In this document: piece by piece, positions 34,624 to 47,859 of the stretch
Numbering within the stretch: position 1 is the stretch's first letter
How the letters are laid out: the number at the start of each line of letters is the position of its first letter
Assembly (NCBI RefSeq): GCF_001482195.1
Contig: NZ_KQ759763.1
Location: forward strand, 1,025,073 to 1,089,072
DNA from: Luteimonas abyssi
GTDB lineage: Bacteria; Pseudomonadota; Gammaproteobacteria; Xanthomonadales; Xanthomonadaceae
Direction of reading: 5' to 3'
DNA length: 64,000 nt
Notes under the pieces: model-generated
Told to the model about the DNA's origin: nothing
Databases searched by the model: none
Seen by the model: only the letters and a program-made list of their open reading frames with translations
Translations under genes and position numbers: made by a program

Positions 34624-35537
34624 GCCGCGAACCACGCCGGCAACTGCATCGCCAGTGGCACGGTGACCACCGCCAGCAGGGTCTGCAAGGTGATCAGCGA
34701 CGCCATCAGCGGCGCGTCGCCACCCATCTGGCGCGCCATGATGTAGGCGTTGGACGCGGCGGGCAGTGCGGCGTAGAAGCAGGCGGCAGCCGTCACCGCC
34801 GGGCTGGCGCCGAGCAGGGTGCAGAGCCAGACCGCCAGCAGCGGCAGCGCCAGCAGCTTGAGCAGCGAGGTGGCCGCCAGCGACACCGGGCGCACGGACG
34901 ACCAGCGGAAATCGAGTCCGCCGCCCACGCACAGCAACCCCAGCGCCAGCGAACTGCCGCCGAGGATGTCGAGCGCATTGGCGGCGATCCCGGGGAGCGG
35001 CAGGCCGGCGACGTTGTACAGGCCGCCAGCCACCGTCGACAGGATGATCGGGTTCTTCGCCAGCATCGACGCGACCCGGGCAGGGCTCGCCCGGGTGCCG
35101 CTCCACCAGGCCAGGGCGGCCACCGCGACCACGTTGACCAGCGGCAGGCAGATCGCCAGCGCCAGCATCACCAGTGCGGCGGTATCGGCTTCGAACAGCA
35201 GCGAGGCCACCGCCAGGCCGAAGTAGGTGCTCGGGCGGATCGCGCCCTGCACGATCGACGACCGGCTGGGGCCGGGCAGGCCGCGCGCCAGCGGCAGGAT
35301 CGACACCAGCAAACCGACCAGCAGGAGGGTCGGCACCAGGGTCGCTACGGCCAGATCGCGCAGTGCGGTGCCGGTGAAGTCCAGGCGCGCCGTGTTGGCG
35401 AACAGCAGCGCGGGAAACGCGACGTAGAACGAGAACCATTCGATCGCCGGGAAAAAGCCTTCCGGCCTCCAGCGCGAGCGCCGGATCCAGGCGCCGAGCA
35501 GGACGACCAGCAGGACCGGGACGGTGTAGGTCAGCAT
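34620..35537 (-). CDS. AEC (auxin efflux carrier) family transporter
   Basis: A 305-residue inner-membrane carrier with ten predicted helices in two inverted halves. The first half contains FYVAFPALLFANTARLDF, with the polar break expected after the first helices. NPIILSTVAGGLYNVAGLPL marks the start of the second half, and CFYAALPAASNAYIMARQMG near the end is the strongest family marker. Bacterial members move organic anions such as malate or malonate. Substrate unknown here. The downstream small membrane gene overlaps its stop. Confidence 0.88.
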   Translation of the reverse strand: MLTYTVPVLLVVLLGAWIRRSRWRPEGFFPAIEWFSFYVAFPALLFANTARLDFTGTALRDLAVATLVPTLLLVGLLVSILPLARGLPGPSRSSIVQGAIRPSTYFGLAVASLLFEADTAALVMLALAICLPLVNVVAVAALAWWSGTRASPARVASMLAKNPIILSTVAGGLYNVAGLPLPGIAANALDILGGSSLALGLLCVGGGLDFRWSSVRPVSLAATSLLKLLALPLLAVWLCTLLGASPAVTAAACFYAALPAASNAYIMARQMGGDAPLMASLITLQTLLAVVTVPLAMQLPAWFAA

Positions 35538-35599
35538 GTCGTCCCAGGCAGCCCTCGGCGTCGTGACGATGCGTGCGCCGTCGCCGCGCCAGGCAGGAC

Positions 35600-35625
35600 C
35601 GGCCGTGACGGCAATGCCACGGCCG
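35600..35625 (-). terminator. Hairpin downstream of parE
   Basis: Arms CGGCCGTG/CACGGCCG (35600-35607/35618-35625) with a 10-nt loop lie 33 nt beyond the parE stop on the minus strand. There is no T-tract. Confidence 0.4.
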
Positions 35626-35657
35626 TCGCCACGGCCGACGGCAACGAATCGCCGGAA

Positions 35658-37547
35658 TCAGACCTCCAGGGTCGCCAGGTCACCCTTGGTCTCCAGCCAG
35701 GTCTTCCGATCCCCCGATCGTTTCTTCGCCAGCAGCATGTCCATCAGCCCGCGGGTGGCGGTGTCGTCGTCCACCGTCAACTGCACCAGTCGCCGCGTGT
35801 CCGGGTGGATCGTCGACTCACGCAACTGCGACGGATTCATCTCGCCCAGGCCCTTGAAGCGGGTCACGCTGATCGCGCCCTTGAGCTTCTCGCGTTCGAT
35901 CTTCTCCAGCAGCAGCCGCTTCTCTTCCTCGTCCAGGGCATAGAACACCTGCTTGCCCACGTCCACGCGGAACAGCGGCGGCATCGCGACGAACACGTGT
36001 CCGGCCGCGACCAGCGCAGGGAAGTGACGCAGGAACAGTGCGGTCAGCAGGGTGGCGATGTGCAGCCCGTCGGAGTCGGCATCGGCCAGGATCACGACCT
36101 TGCCGTAACGCAGGCCGCCGATCTCTTCCTTGCCCGGATCGCAGCCGATGGCGACGGCGAGATCGTGCACTTCCTGCGAGGCGAGCACACTGCCCGAGGC
36201 CACTTCCCAGGTGTTGAGGATCTTGCCGCGCAGCGGCAGGATCGCCTGGAAATCCTTGTCGCGGGCCTGGCGCGCGCTGCCACCGGCCGAATCGCCTTCG
36301 ACCAGAAACAGTTCGGTACGGGACAGGTCCTGGCTGATGCAGTCCGCCAGCTTGCCGGGCAGGGCAGGGCCCTGGGTGACCTTCTTGCGGACGATCTGCT
36401 TCTCGGTCTTCAGCCGTGCGCTGGCGCGCTCGATCGCCAGCTGCGCGATCTTCTCGCCGAGCTCGACGTGCTGGTTGAGCCACAGGCTGAAGGCATCGTG
36501 CGCGGCGCCTTCGACGAAGCCCGCAGCCTGTCGCGACGACAGCCGCTCCTTGGTCTGGCCGGAGAACTGCGGGTCGGTCATCTTCATCGACAGCACGAAC
36601 GACACCCGGTCCCAGACGTCCTCGGGCGCCAGCTTGACGCCACGCGGCAGCAGGTTGCGGAAATCGCAGAACTCACGCAGCGCATCGGTGAAACCGGTGC
36701 GCAGGCCGTTGACGTGGGTGCCGTGCTGGGCGGTCGGAATCAGGTTGACGTAGCTCTCCTGCACCAGGTCGCCTTCGGGCACCCAGCCCACCGCCCAGTC
36801 CGCGGCCTCGGTCTGGCGCGCCAGCCGGCCGACGAACAATTCCATCGGCAGCACATCGCGCTCGGCCAGTTCGCCCCTGAGGTAGTCGCGCAGCCCGTCT
36901 TCGTAATACCACTGCTCCTGCTCGCCGCTGGCCTCGTCGGTGAGCTTCACCGTCAGGCCCGGGCACAGCACGGCCTTGGCGCGCAGGAGGTGGCGCAGGG
37001 CGCGCAGGTTGAATTTGGGCGTGTCGAAGTACGAAGCGTCCGGCCAGAACCGCAGGCGTGTGCCGGTGTTCTTCTTGCCGACCGTGCCGACGACTTCCAG
37101 TGGGGTGGCGCGGTCGCCATGGCGGAAGGTGATGCGGTGCTCGCTGCCTTCGCGCTTGATGTGGAGCTCGACCAGCGTCGACAGCGCATTGACCACACTC
37201 ACGCCCACGCCGTGCAGGCCGCCGGAGAAGGTGTAGTTCTTGTTGTTGAACTTTCCGCCGGCGTGCAGCCGGGTCAGGATCAGCTCCACGCCGGGGATCT
37301 TCTCTTCCGGGTGGATGTCGACCGGCATGCCGCGGCCGTCGTCGGCCACCTCGCAACTGCCGTCCTTGTACAAGGTCACCTCGAGCGTGCGCGCATGGCC
37401 AGCCAGGGCTTCGTCCACGGCGTTGTCGATGACTTCCTGCGCCAGGTGGTTCGGGCGAGCGGTATCGGTATACATGCCCGGGCGGCGCTTGACCGGGTCC
37501 AGCCCGGACAGGACTTCGATGTCGGCGGCGTTGTAGCGGTTGCTCAT
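35658..37547 (-). CDS. parE: DNA topoisomerase IV subunit B
   Basis: A 629-residue ATPase subunit of topoisomerase IV (E. coli ParE 630), which decatenates daughter chromosomes with ParC. The GHKL ATP site shows DNAVDEALAGHA, DDGRGMPVD and GGLHGVGVSVVNALS. The TOPRIM domain shows FLVEGDSAGGSARQARD and ILADADSDGLHI, and the C terminus has RFKGLGEMNPSQLRE. It is ParE rather than GyrB because it lacks the long GyrB insert and has ParE length. The start at 37547 gives MSNRYNAADIEVLSGLDPVK, the family N terminus. The same frame stays open far upstream without meaning. Confidence 0.96.
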   Translation of the reverse strand: MSNRYNAADIEVLSGLDPVKRRPGMYTDTARPNHLAQEVIDNAVDEALAGHARTLEVTLYKDGSCEVADDGRGMPVDIHPEEKIPGVELILTRLHAGGKFNNKNYTFSGGLHGVGVSVVNALSTLVELHIKREGSEHRITFRHGDRATPLEVVGTVGKKNTGTRLRFWPDASYFDTPKFNLRALRHLLRAKAVLCPGLTVKLTDEASGEQEQWYYEDGLRDYLRGELAERDVLPMELFVGRLARQTEAADWAVGWVPEGDLVQESYVNLIPTAQHGTHVNGLRTGFTDALREFCDFRNLLPRGVKLAPEDVWDRVSFVLSMKMTDPQFSGQTKERLSSRQAAGFVEGAAHDAFSLWLNQHVELGEKIAQLAIERASARLKTEKQIVRKKVTQGPALPGKLADCISQDLSRTELFLVEGDSAGGSARQARDKDFQAILPLRGKILNTWEVASGSVLASQEVHDLAVAIGCDPGKEEIGGLRYGKVVILADADSDGLHIATLLTALFLRHFPALVAAGHVFVAMPPLFRVDVGKQVFYALDEEEKRLLLEKIEREKLKGAISVTRFKGLGEMNPSQLRESTIHPDTRRLVQLTVDDDTATRGLMDMLLAKKRSGDRKTWLETKGDLATLEV

Positions 37548-37642
37548 ACGGAACGGGACGCTGGCGGGAAAGGCAGGCGCGCATGGTAATGGATGCAACG
37601 CCGCCGATGCCGTGTGCGGTACCCGCCTGCGCGGCGAGGACG

Positions 37643-37680
37643 AAAACGTTTCCGGGAAATCCGGCGGAAACAGGCGTTTT
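37643..37680. repeat. Bulged inverted repeat upstream of parE and the coiled-coil gene
   Basis: Outer arms AAAACG/CGTTTT (37643-37648/37675-37680) and inner arms TTTCCG/CGGAAA (37649-37654/37665-37670) form a 12-pair stem. There is a 4-nt bulge and a 10-nt loop, and five T residues end the + strand side. No + strand gene lies upstream to be terminated. It could be a regulatory element of the divergent region or the end of a small RNA. Confidence 0.45.
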
Positions 37681-37856
37681 TGCGGCGAGTGCCCGGTTTT
37701 TTCGTGAGCCCTGCGCCATCGCATCGTTAAGTTCGCGTTGTTCAGGGTCGGGCCGGCCGGGCTGTGCTGTGGTGGCGCCGTCGCCGCCATCGAGGCGGAC
37801 GATCTCCGCAGCCCCGGCTGCGCGCCTTTCATTCCTAATTTGGGAGACGAGACCAA

Positions 37857-38141
37857 ATGAAGAAGCACAGCATTCTGATGACCGCCCTGGTGGGTGCCGC
37901 CCTGGCCGCGCCGGCCGCGTTCGCGCAGGAAGTCGACCAGGACGCATTGCGCGACGCCGAGCGCGCCGCTGCCCAGGCTTCGCAGGCGGCCGATGCCGCC
38001 GAGACCCGGGCGCAGCAGGCCGAACAGGACGCGTGGTCGGCCGACCGCCAGGCGCAGCAGGCGCAGCAGCAGGCCGAAGCGGCGCAGTGGGAGGCCCAGC
38101 GCGCCCAGCCGATCGAAGAAGAGGAAGAGGATCCGTCCTGA
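37857..38141 (+). CDS. Small secreted Ala/Gln-rich coiled-coil protein
   Basis: A 94-residue protein with a clear signal peptide (MKKHSILMTALVGAALAAPA, cut after AFA). About 55 residues of uninterrupted Ala/Gln/Glu heptad-like sequence follow (AERAAAQASQAADAAETRA and on), then the acidic end IEEEEEDPS. It resembles Lpp-like or alanine-zipper envelope proteins in composition but has no lipobox Cys. It is likely periplasmic. GGGAGACGAG precedes the ATG. A hairpin follows. I cannot assign a function. Confidence 0.75.
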   Translation: MKKHSILMTALVGAALAAPAAFAQEVDQDALRDAERAAAQASQAADAAETRAQQAEQDAWSADRQAQQAQQQAEAAQWEAQRAQPIEEEEEDPS

Positions 38142-38216
38142 TCCCAGGCGGATCATCGGCACAGGGCCGCCGGCACGTGCCGTCCGGCATGTGACCGGGG
38201 CGAACGTGAGTCGAAG

Positions 38217-40040
<1,824 letters not shown>

Positions 40041-40164
40041 TGCGGGTGCCCCGCCTCGGGTCCACGCAGACAGGCGCGGACCGGTCTCTGCGCGCCGCCC
40101 CCCGCCTGCGTCGTGTTCGGCCGCGTGTCTCCGCGTCGCTTCGCGGCAAACTGAAGGTGTTCGC

Positions 40165-41001
40165 ATGAATCTCTGTGGCTTCGACGTCGGTCTCGACCGT
40201 CCGTTCTTCCTGATCGCCGGCCCCTGCGTCATCGAGAGCGAGCAACTGCAGCTCGACGTGGCCGGGCAGCTCAAGGAGATCACCGGCACGCTCGGCATCC
40301 CCTTCATCTTCAAGTCGAGTTTCGACAAGGCCAACCGCACGTCGCTGGAGAGCTTCCGCGGCCTCGGGATGGAGGAGGGGCTGCGCATCCTGGCCGAAGT
40401 GAAGCGGCAGATCGGTGTGCCGGTGCTGACCGACGTGCACGAATACACGCCGATGGACGAGGTCGCCAGCGTCGTCGACGTGCTGCAGACGCCGGCGTTC
40501 CTGGCGCGGCAGACCGATTTCATCCGCAAGGTGTGCGCGGCCGGCAAGCCGGTCAACATCAAGAAGGGACAGTTCCTGTCGCCGTGGGACATGGCGCCCG
40601 TGGTCGCCAAGGCGAAGTCGACCGGCAACCAGCAGATCATGGTGTGCGAGCGCGGCGCCAGCTTCGGCTACAACAATCTCGTCTCGGACATGCGCAGCCT
40701 CGCGGTGATGCGCGATACCGGTTGTCCGGTGGTCTTCGACGCGACCCATTCGGTGCAGTTGCCGGGCGGGCAGGGCGGTTCCAGCGGCGGCCAGCGCGAG
40801 TTCGTGCCGGTGCTGGCGCGCGCAGCCGTCGCCGTGGGCGTGGCCGGGGTGTTCATGGAGACCCATCCCGACCCCGCCAAGGCGCTGTCCGACGGCCCCA
40901 ATGCCTGGCCCCTGGATCGCATGCGCGCGTTGCTGGAGACCATGCAGGCGCTGGACCGGGCCGCGAAGCAGGGCGGCTTCCTGGAAACCACCCTTGCCTG
41001 A
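40165..41001 (+). CDS. kdsA: 3-deoxy-D-manno-octulosonate 8-phosphate synthase
   Basis: A 278-residue cytoplasmic aldolase joining phosphoenolpyruvate and arabinose 5-phosphate to make Kdo8P for lipopolysaccharide. Visible motifs are [62 protein letters not shown] and [16 protein letters not shown]. The residue before KANR fits the metal-independent type, which has Asn in the KANRSS region. The GAAGG Shine-Dalgarno is 7 nt before the ATG at 40165. It heads the run kdsA-(unknown)-eno-ftsB-ispD. Confidence 0.97.
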   Translation: MNLCGFDVGLDRPFFLIAGPCVIESEQLQLDVAGQLKEITGTLGIPFIFKSSFDKANRTSLESFRGLGMEEGLRILAEVKRQIGVPVLTDVHEYTPMDEVASVVDVLQTPAFLARQTDFIRKVCAAGKPVNIKKGQFLSPWDMAPVVAKAKSTGNQQIMVCERGASFGYNNLVSDMRSLAVMRDTGCPVVFDATHSVQLPGGQGGSSGGQREFVPVLARAAVAVGVAGVFMETHPDPAKALSDGPNAWPLDRMRALLETMQALDRAAKQGGFLETTLA

Positions 41002-41047
41002 GCCTGCGCCACGGCGCGTCGGGCGCAGCGCGCATCGCCGTCACCGC

Positions 41048-42828
<1,781 letters not shown>

Positions 42829-42848
42829 CCGTCGACGGGCCCTGAGCC

Positions 42849-43250
42849 ATGCGCACGTTGCGGATCGTGCTGGTGCTGTTGCTGGTGTTGTTGGGCTGGC
42901 TGCAGTACCGGCTCTGGTTCGGCACCGGCGGCAACCACGAAGTGGCCGAGCTGCAGGCGCGCGTGAACCAGCAGGCCCGCCAGAACGAAGGCCTGGGCGA
43001 ACGCAACGCTGCGCTCGCCGCCGAAGTCGCCGATCTCAAGTCGCCCACCGGCGAGGCTGCGGTGGAGGAGCGCGCGCGCAACGAACTGGGCATGGTGAAG
43101 CCGGGTGAGGTGTTCTATCGCGTGGTGGATACACCTGCGCCCGCGACGCCGCCGGCACCGCCGCGCGCCGACATCGAAGACGATGGCGGGGACACCGGCG
43201 AGCCGCCGCCGCAGCAACTCGCGGTGCCTCCGCCGGAGCCGCAGCCGTGA
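42849..43250 (+). CDS. ftsB: Cell division protein FtsB
   Basis: A 133-residue bitopic membrane protein of the divisome, which binds FtsL and FtsQ. A short cytoplasmic start and one helix ([20 protein letters not shown]) lead to a periplasmic coiled coil ([20 protein letters not shown]). The conserved region [18 protein letters not shown] follows. The Pro-rich tail of about 40 residues makes it longer than E. coli FtsB (103). Position between eno and ispD is standard. Confidence 0.93.
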   Translation: MRTLRIVLVLLLVLLGWLQYRLWFGTGGNHEVAELQARVNQQARQNEGLGERNAALAAEVADLKSPTGEAAVEERARNELGMVKPGEVFYRVVDTPAPATPPAPPRADIEDDGGDTGEPPPQQLAVPPPEPQP

Positions 43251-43263
43251 CCTGGGCGACGTC

Positions 43264-43953
43264 ATGACCTGGGTCATCGTGCCCGCGGCCGGCCGTGGCA
43301 CCCGCTTCGGCAGCGCCAGGCCCAAGCAGTATCTGGACGTGGGCGGGCGCCCGCTGCTGGCGCATACGTTGCAGGCGCTGTGCGCCCACGTCGCCGTGCA
43401 GGGGCTGGTGGTGGTGCTCGGCGCCGACGACGCCTTCTGGCCGGGCTGGACCCAGTTCGAGGGCCGCCCCCTGCTGACCTGCACAGGCGGCGCGTCGCGC
43501 GCGGCGTCCGTACAGGCCGGCCTGGATGCGCTGCCGGACACGGTGCGCGCGGACGATTTCGTCCTGGTGCACGATGCCGCACGTCCCAACCTCGCCCACG
43601 ACGACCTCGCCGCATTGCTGGAGCGCGGGCGCGAGGATCCGGTCGGCGCGATTCTGGCCGCGCCGGTGCGCGACACCCTCAAGCGCGCCGGCGACGATGG
43701 CGGTATCGACGGCACCGAGCCGCGCGAGCGCCTGTGGCGTGCACTGACGCCGCAATTGTTCCGTCGCCTGCAACTGCATCGTGCGCTGAAGGCGGCCGAC
43801 GACGCCGGCGTGGAGGTCACCGACGAGGCGATGGCGATGGAACGCCAGGGCGCGCGCCCGTTGCTGGTGGAGGGGGCCGAGGACAACTTCAAGATCACCA
43901 CTGCCGCCGATCTGGATCGTTTCCGCTTCGTGCTGGCACGACGCGGCGTCTGA
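43264..43953 (+). CDS. ispD: 2-C-methyl-D-erythritol 4-phosphate cytidylyltransferase
   Basis: A 229-residue cytidylyltransferase, third step of the MEP isoprenoid pathway. The CTP-binding loop is [19 protein letters not shown], followed by VHDAARPN and the metal-site Asp in [12 protein letters not shown]. The ATG at 43264 directly precedes the conserved loop. It lies 13 nt after ftsB. The next pathway gene in the cluster, ispF, follows after a 284-nt gap in which I see no gene. Confidence 0.95.
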   Translation: MTWVIVPAAGRGTRFGSARPKQYLDVGGRPLLAHTLQALCAHVAVQGLVVVLGADDAFWPGWTQFEGRPLLTCTGGASRAASVQAGLDALPDTVRADDFVLVHDAARPNLAHDDLAALLERGREDPVGAILAAPVRDTLKRAGDDGGIDGTEPRERLWRALTPQLFRRLQLHRALKAADDAGVEVTDEAMAMERQGARPLLVEGAEDNFKITTAADLDRFRFVLARRGV

Positions 43954-44237
43954 CACGTCGGGGCGCGTTCCGGCTCGTCTTCCGGCGGCGGGCTGTCGGT
44001 GATCGCGAAGGGGATAGGAACCGCACGGTGCTTCGCCGCCGCGCCTGCGACGGGCGGATCAGGTGGGCAGCAGCCGGTTCCTGATTCTTGCGGTCTTCAT
44101 CCGTGCCGATCGGCGCGATCCGCGGCAGGACCGAATCTTCCCCCCCGGGGGCGCTGCGCCGCGCACGTTTGAGCCACGCGGGTTCCGTGGCAAGCTGCCA
44201 CCCCCCGCGCCGCCGGCCGCTCTCCGCAGACCTCGAC

Positions 44238-44735
44238 ATGCCCAGCATTCCAGACATCCGCATCGGCCAGGGATACGACGTGCACGCGTTCGGCGACGGC
44301 GACCACGTCGTGGTCGGCGGCGTCCGGATTCCGCACGAGCGTGGCGTGCTCGCGCACAGCGACGGCGATGTCGCCTTGCATGCGCTGTGCGACGCCATCC
44401 TGGGGGCGCTGGCGCTGGGCGACATCGGCGTGCATTTCCCGCCGTCGGATGCGCGCTGGAAGGACGTCGACAGCCGCCACTTGCTGCGCCACTGCAACGC
44501 GCTGATCGGCGCGCGCGGTTGGCGGGTCGGCAATGTCGACATCACCGTCGTCTGCGAACGGCCGAAGATCGGCCCGCACGCGGCCGCGATGCGCGAAGCG
44601 ATCGCCGTGGATCTGGGTATCGAGGTCGATGCGGTGAGCGTGAAAGCCACCACCAGCGAGCGCCTGGGATTCACCGGCCGCGGCGAAGGCATCGCTGCGC
44701 AGGCCGTGTGTCTGCTGGTACGGGGCGCAGCATGA
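44238..44735 (+). CDS. ispF: 2-C-methyl-D-erythritol 2,4-cyclodiphosphate synthase
   Basis: A 165-residue trimeric zinc enzyme of the MEP pathway. Signatures are [31 protein letters not shown] (metal His/Asp), [15 protein letters not shown] and [17 protein letters not shown]. The start at 44238 gives [14 protein letters not shown], matching family length. The 284 nt upstream hold no recognisable gene or RNA and are unusual, since ispD and ispF are often adjacent. truD follows 73 nt downstream. Confidence 0.96.
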   Translation: MPSIPDIRIGQGYDVHAFGDGDHVVVGGVRIPHERGVLAHSDGDVALHALCDAILGALALGDIGVHFPPSDARWKDVDSRHLLRHCNALIGARGWRVGNVDITVVCERPKIGPHAAAMREAIAVDLGIEVDAVSVKATTSERLGFTGRGEGIAAQAVCLLVRGAA

Positions 44736-44808
44736 GGGCGGTGTCCGCTGCCGGTGTCCGAGGCGCGCTGCTGCGCGGGAAGCGCACGGCCGTCGCGAGC
44801 GTCATGCC

Positions 44809-45855
44809 ATGAGCAGGGCGGATCTGCCACGTGCGTTTGGTGCGCCGGTGATGACCGGGCGGATGCGCACGCACGATGCGGACTTCCGCGTCGACGAGCT
44901 GGATGCCTTCGAGGCCAGCGGGGAAGGCGAGCACCTGCTGCTGCGTGTGGAAAAGCGCGGCATGAATACCGCGTTCGCCGCACGCATGCTGGCCGAATGG
45001 GCGGGCGTGGATGCGTCGGTGGTCGGCTACGCGGGCCTGAAGGACCGGCATGCGGTCACCCGGCAGCGGTTCACCGTGCAGTTGCCGGGCCGCGAAGCGC
45101 CTGCGCTGGACACCCTGCAGGTCGAGGGTCTGCAGGTGCTTGAGGCGCAACGGCATGCGCGCAAACTTCCCCGCGGCGCGTTGGCGGGCAACGCTTTCGT
45201 GCTGACCCTGCGCGAGGTGACGGGCGACGCGGCCGCCATCGATGCGCGGCTGCGGACGATCGCCCAGCGTGGCGTGCCCAATTACTTCGGCGAGCAGCGG
45301 TTCGGCCGCGGTGGCGCCAATGTCGAACGCGCGCTGGCGCTGTTCGCCGACCCGCGTCGCGCACGCCGCCTCAAGCGCGAAGAGCGCACCTTGCTGTTGT
45401 CGGCTGCCCGCTCCGAACTGTTCAACCGGGTGCTCGCGCAACGGGTGGAGGCCGACCTCTGGGATCGGGCGCTACCGGGCGAGGTGTGGATGCTGGACGG
45501 CAGCCGCAGCGTGTTCGGTCCCGAGCCCTGGAGCGACGCGTTGGCCGAGCGGCTGGCCGCTTTCGATATCCACCCCAGCGCACCGCTGTGGGGACGGGGG
45601 GCGCTGCGCAGCGAGAGCGAGGCGCTCGCCCTCGAGCAGGCTGCGTTGACGGAGGACGACGCCATCGCGCTGCGCGCCGGACTGGAGGGAGCTGGGCTCA
45701 AACAGGAGCGCCGCGCGGCGCGCTTGCGCCCCACGGATCTTGCGTGGGACTGGCGGGGGAACGATGTACTGGAGCTGCGCTTCTCGCTACCGCCCGGGGC
45801 GTATGCGACCACGGTCCTGCGCGAGCTGGGCGAGATACGCGGCACCGAATCCTGA
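44809..45855 (+). CDS. truD: tRNA pseudouridine(13) synthase TruD
   Basis: A 348-residue enzyme making pseudouridine at tRNA position 13 (E. coli 349). The catalytic Asp lies in [16 protein letters not shown]. The family-defining insertion region includes [20 protein letters not shown], and [20 protein letters not shown] closes the catalytic domain. It follows ispF as in E. coli (ispF-truD-surE-pcm). Here surE is displaced by a small lipoprotein gene and an Smr-domain gene. Confidence 0.96.
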   Translation: MSRADLPRAFGAPVMTGRMRTHDADFRVDELDAFEASGEGEHLLLRVEKRGMNTAFAARMLAEWAGVDASVVGYAGLKDRHAVTRQRFTVQLPGREAPALDTLQVEGLQVLEAQRHARKLPRGALAGNAFVLTLREVTGDAAAIDARLRTIAQRGVPNYFGEQRFGRGGANVERALALFADPRRARRLKREERTLLLSAARSELFNRVLAQRVEADLWDRALPGEVWMLDGSRSVFGPEPWSDALAERLAAFDIHPSAPLWGRGALRSESEALALEQAALTEDDAIALRAGLEGAGLKQERRAARLRPTDLAWDWRGNDVLELRFSLPPGAYATTVLRELGEIRGTES

Positions 45856-45967
45856 GGTGAGGCGCCCCCCGGCGCTCGGTGGCGGGCCAGCAGGGCCCCC
45901 GTCATGGCAGGCCCGCGCCGTTCGTCGGAACGCATACGCTGCCGACGGTCCCGTCGCGCGATCGGCG

Positions 45968-46027
45968 TATAAGTGACGCCAGGCCCCATGAATCAGGCCC
46001 CGACGCGCCTGATGGGCCTTGCGGAGG
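45968..46027 (+). promoter_or_regulatory. Promoter and structured leader of the small lipoprotein
   Basis: TATAAG (45968-45973) would start transcription near 45980. A stem follows at once: AGGCCC (45981-45986) with GGGCCT (46014-46019) and ATCAGG (45992-45997) with CCTGAT (46008-46013), 12 pairs with a 5-nt bulge and a 10-nt loop. The Shine-Dalgarno GGAGG (46023-46027) begins 3 nt after the stem and the GTG is 7 nt further on. Confidence 0.5.
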
Positions 46028-46034
46028 AACCGCC

Positions 46035-46280
46035 GTGCGCCTTCCGATCCTCGTTGCGGCCTGTGCTCTGCCGCTCGTCCTGTCCGCCTGCACCCTGAGC
46101 CCGCACCGCATCGCGGGGCCGGATCCCGTGCCCGTTCGCGGTGAATCGCGCGCGACCGATCGTACGTACGCCGATGCCCAGTACATCGCCAGGATCGACG
46201 CCCAGGCGCGGCGTCGCGGGATGGTGGTGGAATGGGTCAATCCGCCGTCCGAACGGGCCCGGGCGCCGGCCAGGCGCTGA
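46035..46280 (+). CDS. Small lipoprotein of unknown function
   Basis: An 81-residue protein with a clear lipobox (CALPLVLSAC, Cys about 19). A short mature part of about 60 residues follows, including RATDRTYADAQYIARIDAQA and ending in Arg-rich sequence. The GTG at 46035 is set by GGAGG 7 nt upstream. There is no enzyme motif; such small lipoproteins are common in this family and are mostly uncharacterised. A folded leader lies immediately upstream. Confidence 0.75.
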   Translation: MRLPILVAACALPLVLSACTLSPHRIAGPDPVPVRGESRATDRTYADAQYIARIDAQARRRGMVVEWVNPPSERARAPARR

Positions 46281-46336
46281 TTCGCCGGGGCGGGCGGTTC
46301 GCTTTCTTCCAGCAGGGGCCGCGGCGCGGCGCCGGC

Positions 46337-46361
46337 GTGCGCGCATGTGGTGATCGCGCAC
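46337..46361. terminator. Hairpin between convergent lipoprotein and Smr genes
   Basis: Arms GTGCGCG/CGCGCAC (46337-46343/46355-46361) with an 11-nt loop sit midway in the 114-nt convergent gap. It could serve both strands. No T-tract. Confidence 0.4.
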
Positions 46362-46394
46362 GAGGCGCACGCCCATGCGAGGCCCGCGTCGAGA

Positions 46395-46946
46395 TCAGCG
46401 CGTCCTGAGCAGCACCAGCACCGCGCCGGTGCCGCCTTGCGCGGCCGGTGCCGAATGATAGGCCAGCACGTCGGCACGCTGGCGCAGAAGACGATCCACC
46501 AGATTCTTCAACACCGGTGTGCCGTCGGCGTGGAACCCCTTGCCGTGGATGATGCGAACGCAGGCGATGCCCTGGTCGCGCGCTTCGGCCAGGAATCTGC
46601 GCAACGTGGCTTCGGCCAGGGGCACGGTGGCGTGGTGCAGGTCCAGTTCGTCCTGCGCGGCATACTCGCCGCGGGCCAGCCGCTTGAGCACCTGGGGCGA
46701 CACCTCGTCGTGGCGGTAGCGCAAGGTGTCGCCGGCCAGCAGACCGATCTCCTGCGAAGTGCCGTCGAGCAGCCGCCGGAACTCGCTGCGCGCATCGTCG
46801 TCGTCGCGTTCGGCCATGCGCGCACGCGCACGGGGCTTGGGCCTGGGCGGCGGCGGCGCGTCGGCCTGATGTGCCCGCACGGGCCCGATCGCGGCCCGGA
46901 ACAGCGCGGCGTCGTCGTCCTCGGGCGGTTCGGATCCGGTGCTCAT
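46395..46946 (-). CDS. Smr-domain DNA endonuclease-like protein
   Basis: A 183-residue protein with a disordered, acidic and Pro-rich N terminus. A C-terminal Smr domain (about 95-180) carries the motifs [19 protein letters not shown] and [13 protein letters not shown]. Smr proteins (SmrA/SmrB, MutS2 C terminus) are nucleases acting on DNA or on stalled ribosome mRNA. In the first motif LDLHH replaces the usual LDLHG, a possible change at the active site. The start at 46946 gives [17 protein letters not shown], typical of the stand-alone family. Confidence 0.87.
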   Translation of the reverse strand: MSTGSEPPEDDDAALFRAAIGPVRAHQADAPPPPRPKPRARARMAERDDDDARSEFRRLLDGTSQEIGLLAGDTLRYRHDEVSPQVLKRLARGEYAAQDELDLHHATVPLAEATLRRFLAEARDQGIACVRIIHGKGFHADGTPVLKNLVDRLLRQRADVLAYHSAPAAQGGTGAVLVLLRTR

Positions 46947-47076
46947 CGCCGCCAGTCTAGCCCCCGGGCGTGCACCTGCCGACATTTCCGCATGCGCAAG
47001 GGGGCGGGGAGCGGCGGGCATCCGTTATGATGTCGCGCACATCTTCCGGACGAGAGGCGCGAGGCAGAGCGGGTTC

Positions 47077-47859
47077 ATGCGAGTACTGGTGAGCAACGAT
47101 GATGGCGTCGACGCGCCCGGGATCCGCATTCTCGCCGAGGGCCTGCGTGCCGCCGGGCACGATGTGCTGGTGGTCGCGCCCGACCGCGACCGCTCCGGCG
47201 CCAGCAACTCGCTGACCCTGGACATGCCGCTGCGGGTGATCCAGGTGGATGACAACACCTGGCGCGTGCACGGCACGCCGACCGACTGCGTGCACGTCGC
47301 GATCACCGGCATGCTCGAGCTCGAGCCCGACATCGTGGTCTCGGGCATCAACAACACCGCCAACCTGGGCGACGACGTCATCTACTCGGGCACGGTCGCC
47401 GCGGCGATGGAAGGCCGTTTCCTGGGCCTGCCGGCGGTGGCGATGTCGCTGGTCACGCGCGACCACAACGGCGAGCACTACGACACCGCCGCGCGCGCCG
47501 CGGTGGAGATCGTCGAGCGTCTGGCCGCCGATCCGTTGCCGGCCGACACCATCCTCAACGTCAACGTGCCGGACCTGCCGTGGTCGGAGATCGCCGGCTT
47601 CGAGGTCACCCGGTTGGGCAACCGCCATCGGGCCGAGCCGTGTGTGCCGCTGGAGGATCCGCGCGGCCGCACCTGGTGGTGGATCGGACCGGCCGGCGCC
47701 GAGTCCGACGCCGGGCCGGGCACCGACTTCCATGCCGTGCGCACGAAGAACATCGCGATCACGCCGATCCACGTGGATCTGACCCGCTACCAAGCGCTGG
47801 AGCAGGTCGCCAGCTGGGTCGGTGGTCTGGCCGACGAGCTGCGGAACGGTCGTCCATGA
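47077..47859 (+). CDS. surE: 5'/3'-nucleotidase SurE
   Basis: A 260-residue metal-dependent nucleotidase and exopolyphosphatase. The metal-site motif [10 protein letters not shown] is at residues 7-16, followed by [34 protein letters not shown] (Asn ligands) and [15 protein letters not shown]. It is involved in stationary-phase survival in E. coli. Its stop overlaps the pcm start (ATGA), giving the classic surE-pcm pair. Confidence 0.97.
   Translation: MRVLVSNDDGVDAPGIRILAEGLRAAGHDVLVVAPDRDRSGASNSLTLDMPLRVIQVDDNTWRVHGTPTDCVHVAITGMLELEPDIVVSGINNTANLGDDVIYSGTVAAAMEGRFLGLPAVAMSLVTRDHNGEHYDTAARAAVEIVERLAADPLPADTILNVNVPDLPWSEIAGFEVTRLGNRHRAEPCVPLEDPRGRTWWWIGPAGAESDAGPGTDFHAVRTKNIAITPIHVDLTRYQALEQVASWVGGLADELRNGRP

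Noticed and set aside
34377..37589. Long plus-strand open frame opposite parE and the AEC carrier.
   Set aside because: No motifs, no start signals, and the minus-strand genes are certain.
43954..44237. A small gene between ispD and ispF (several frames are open).
   Set aside because: No ribosome site, no plausible protein composition and the best frame simply runs into ispF.
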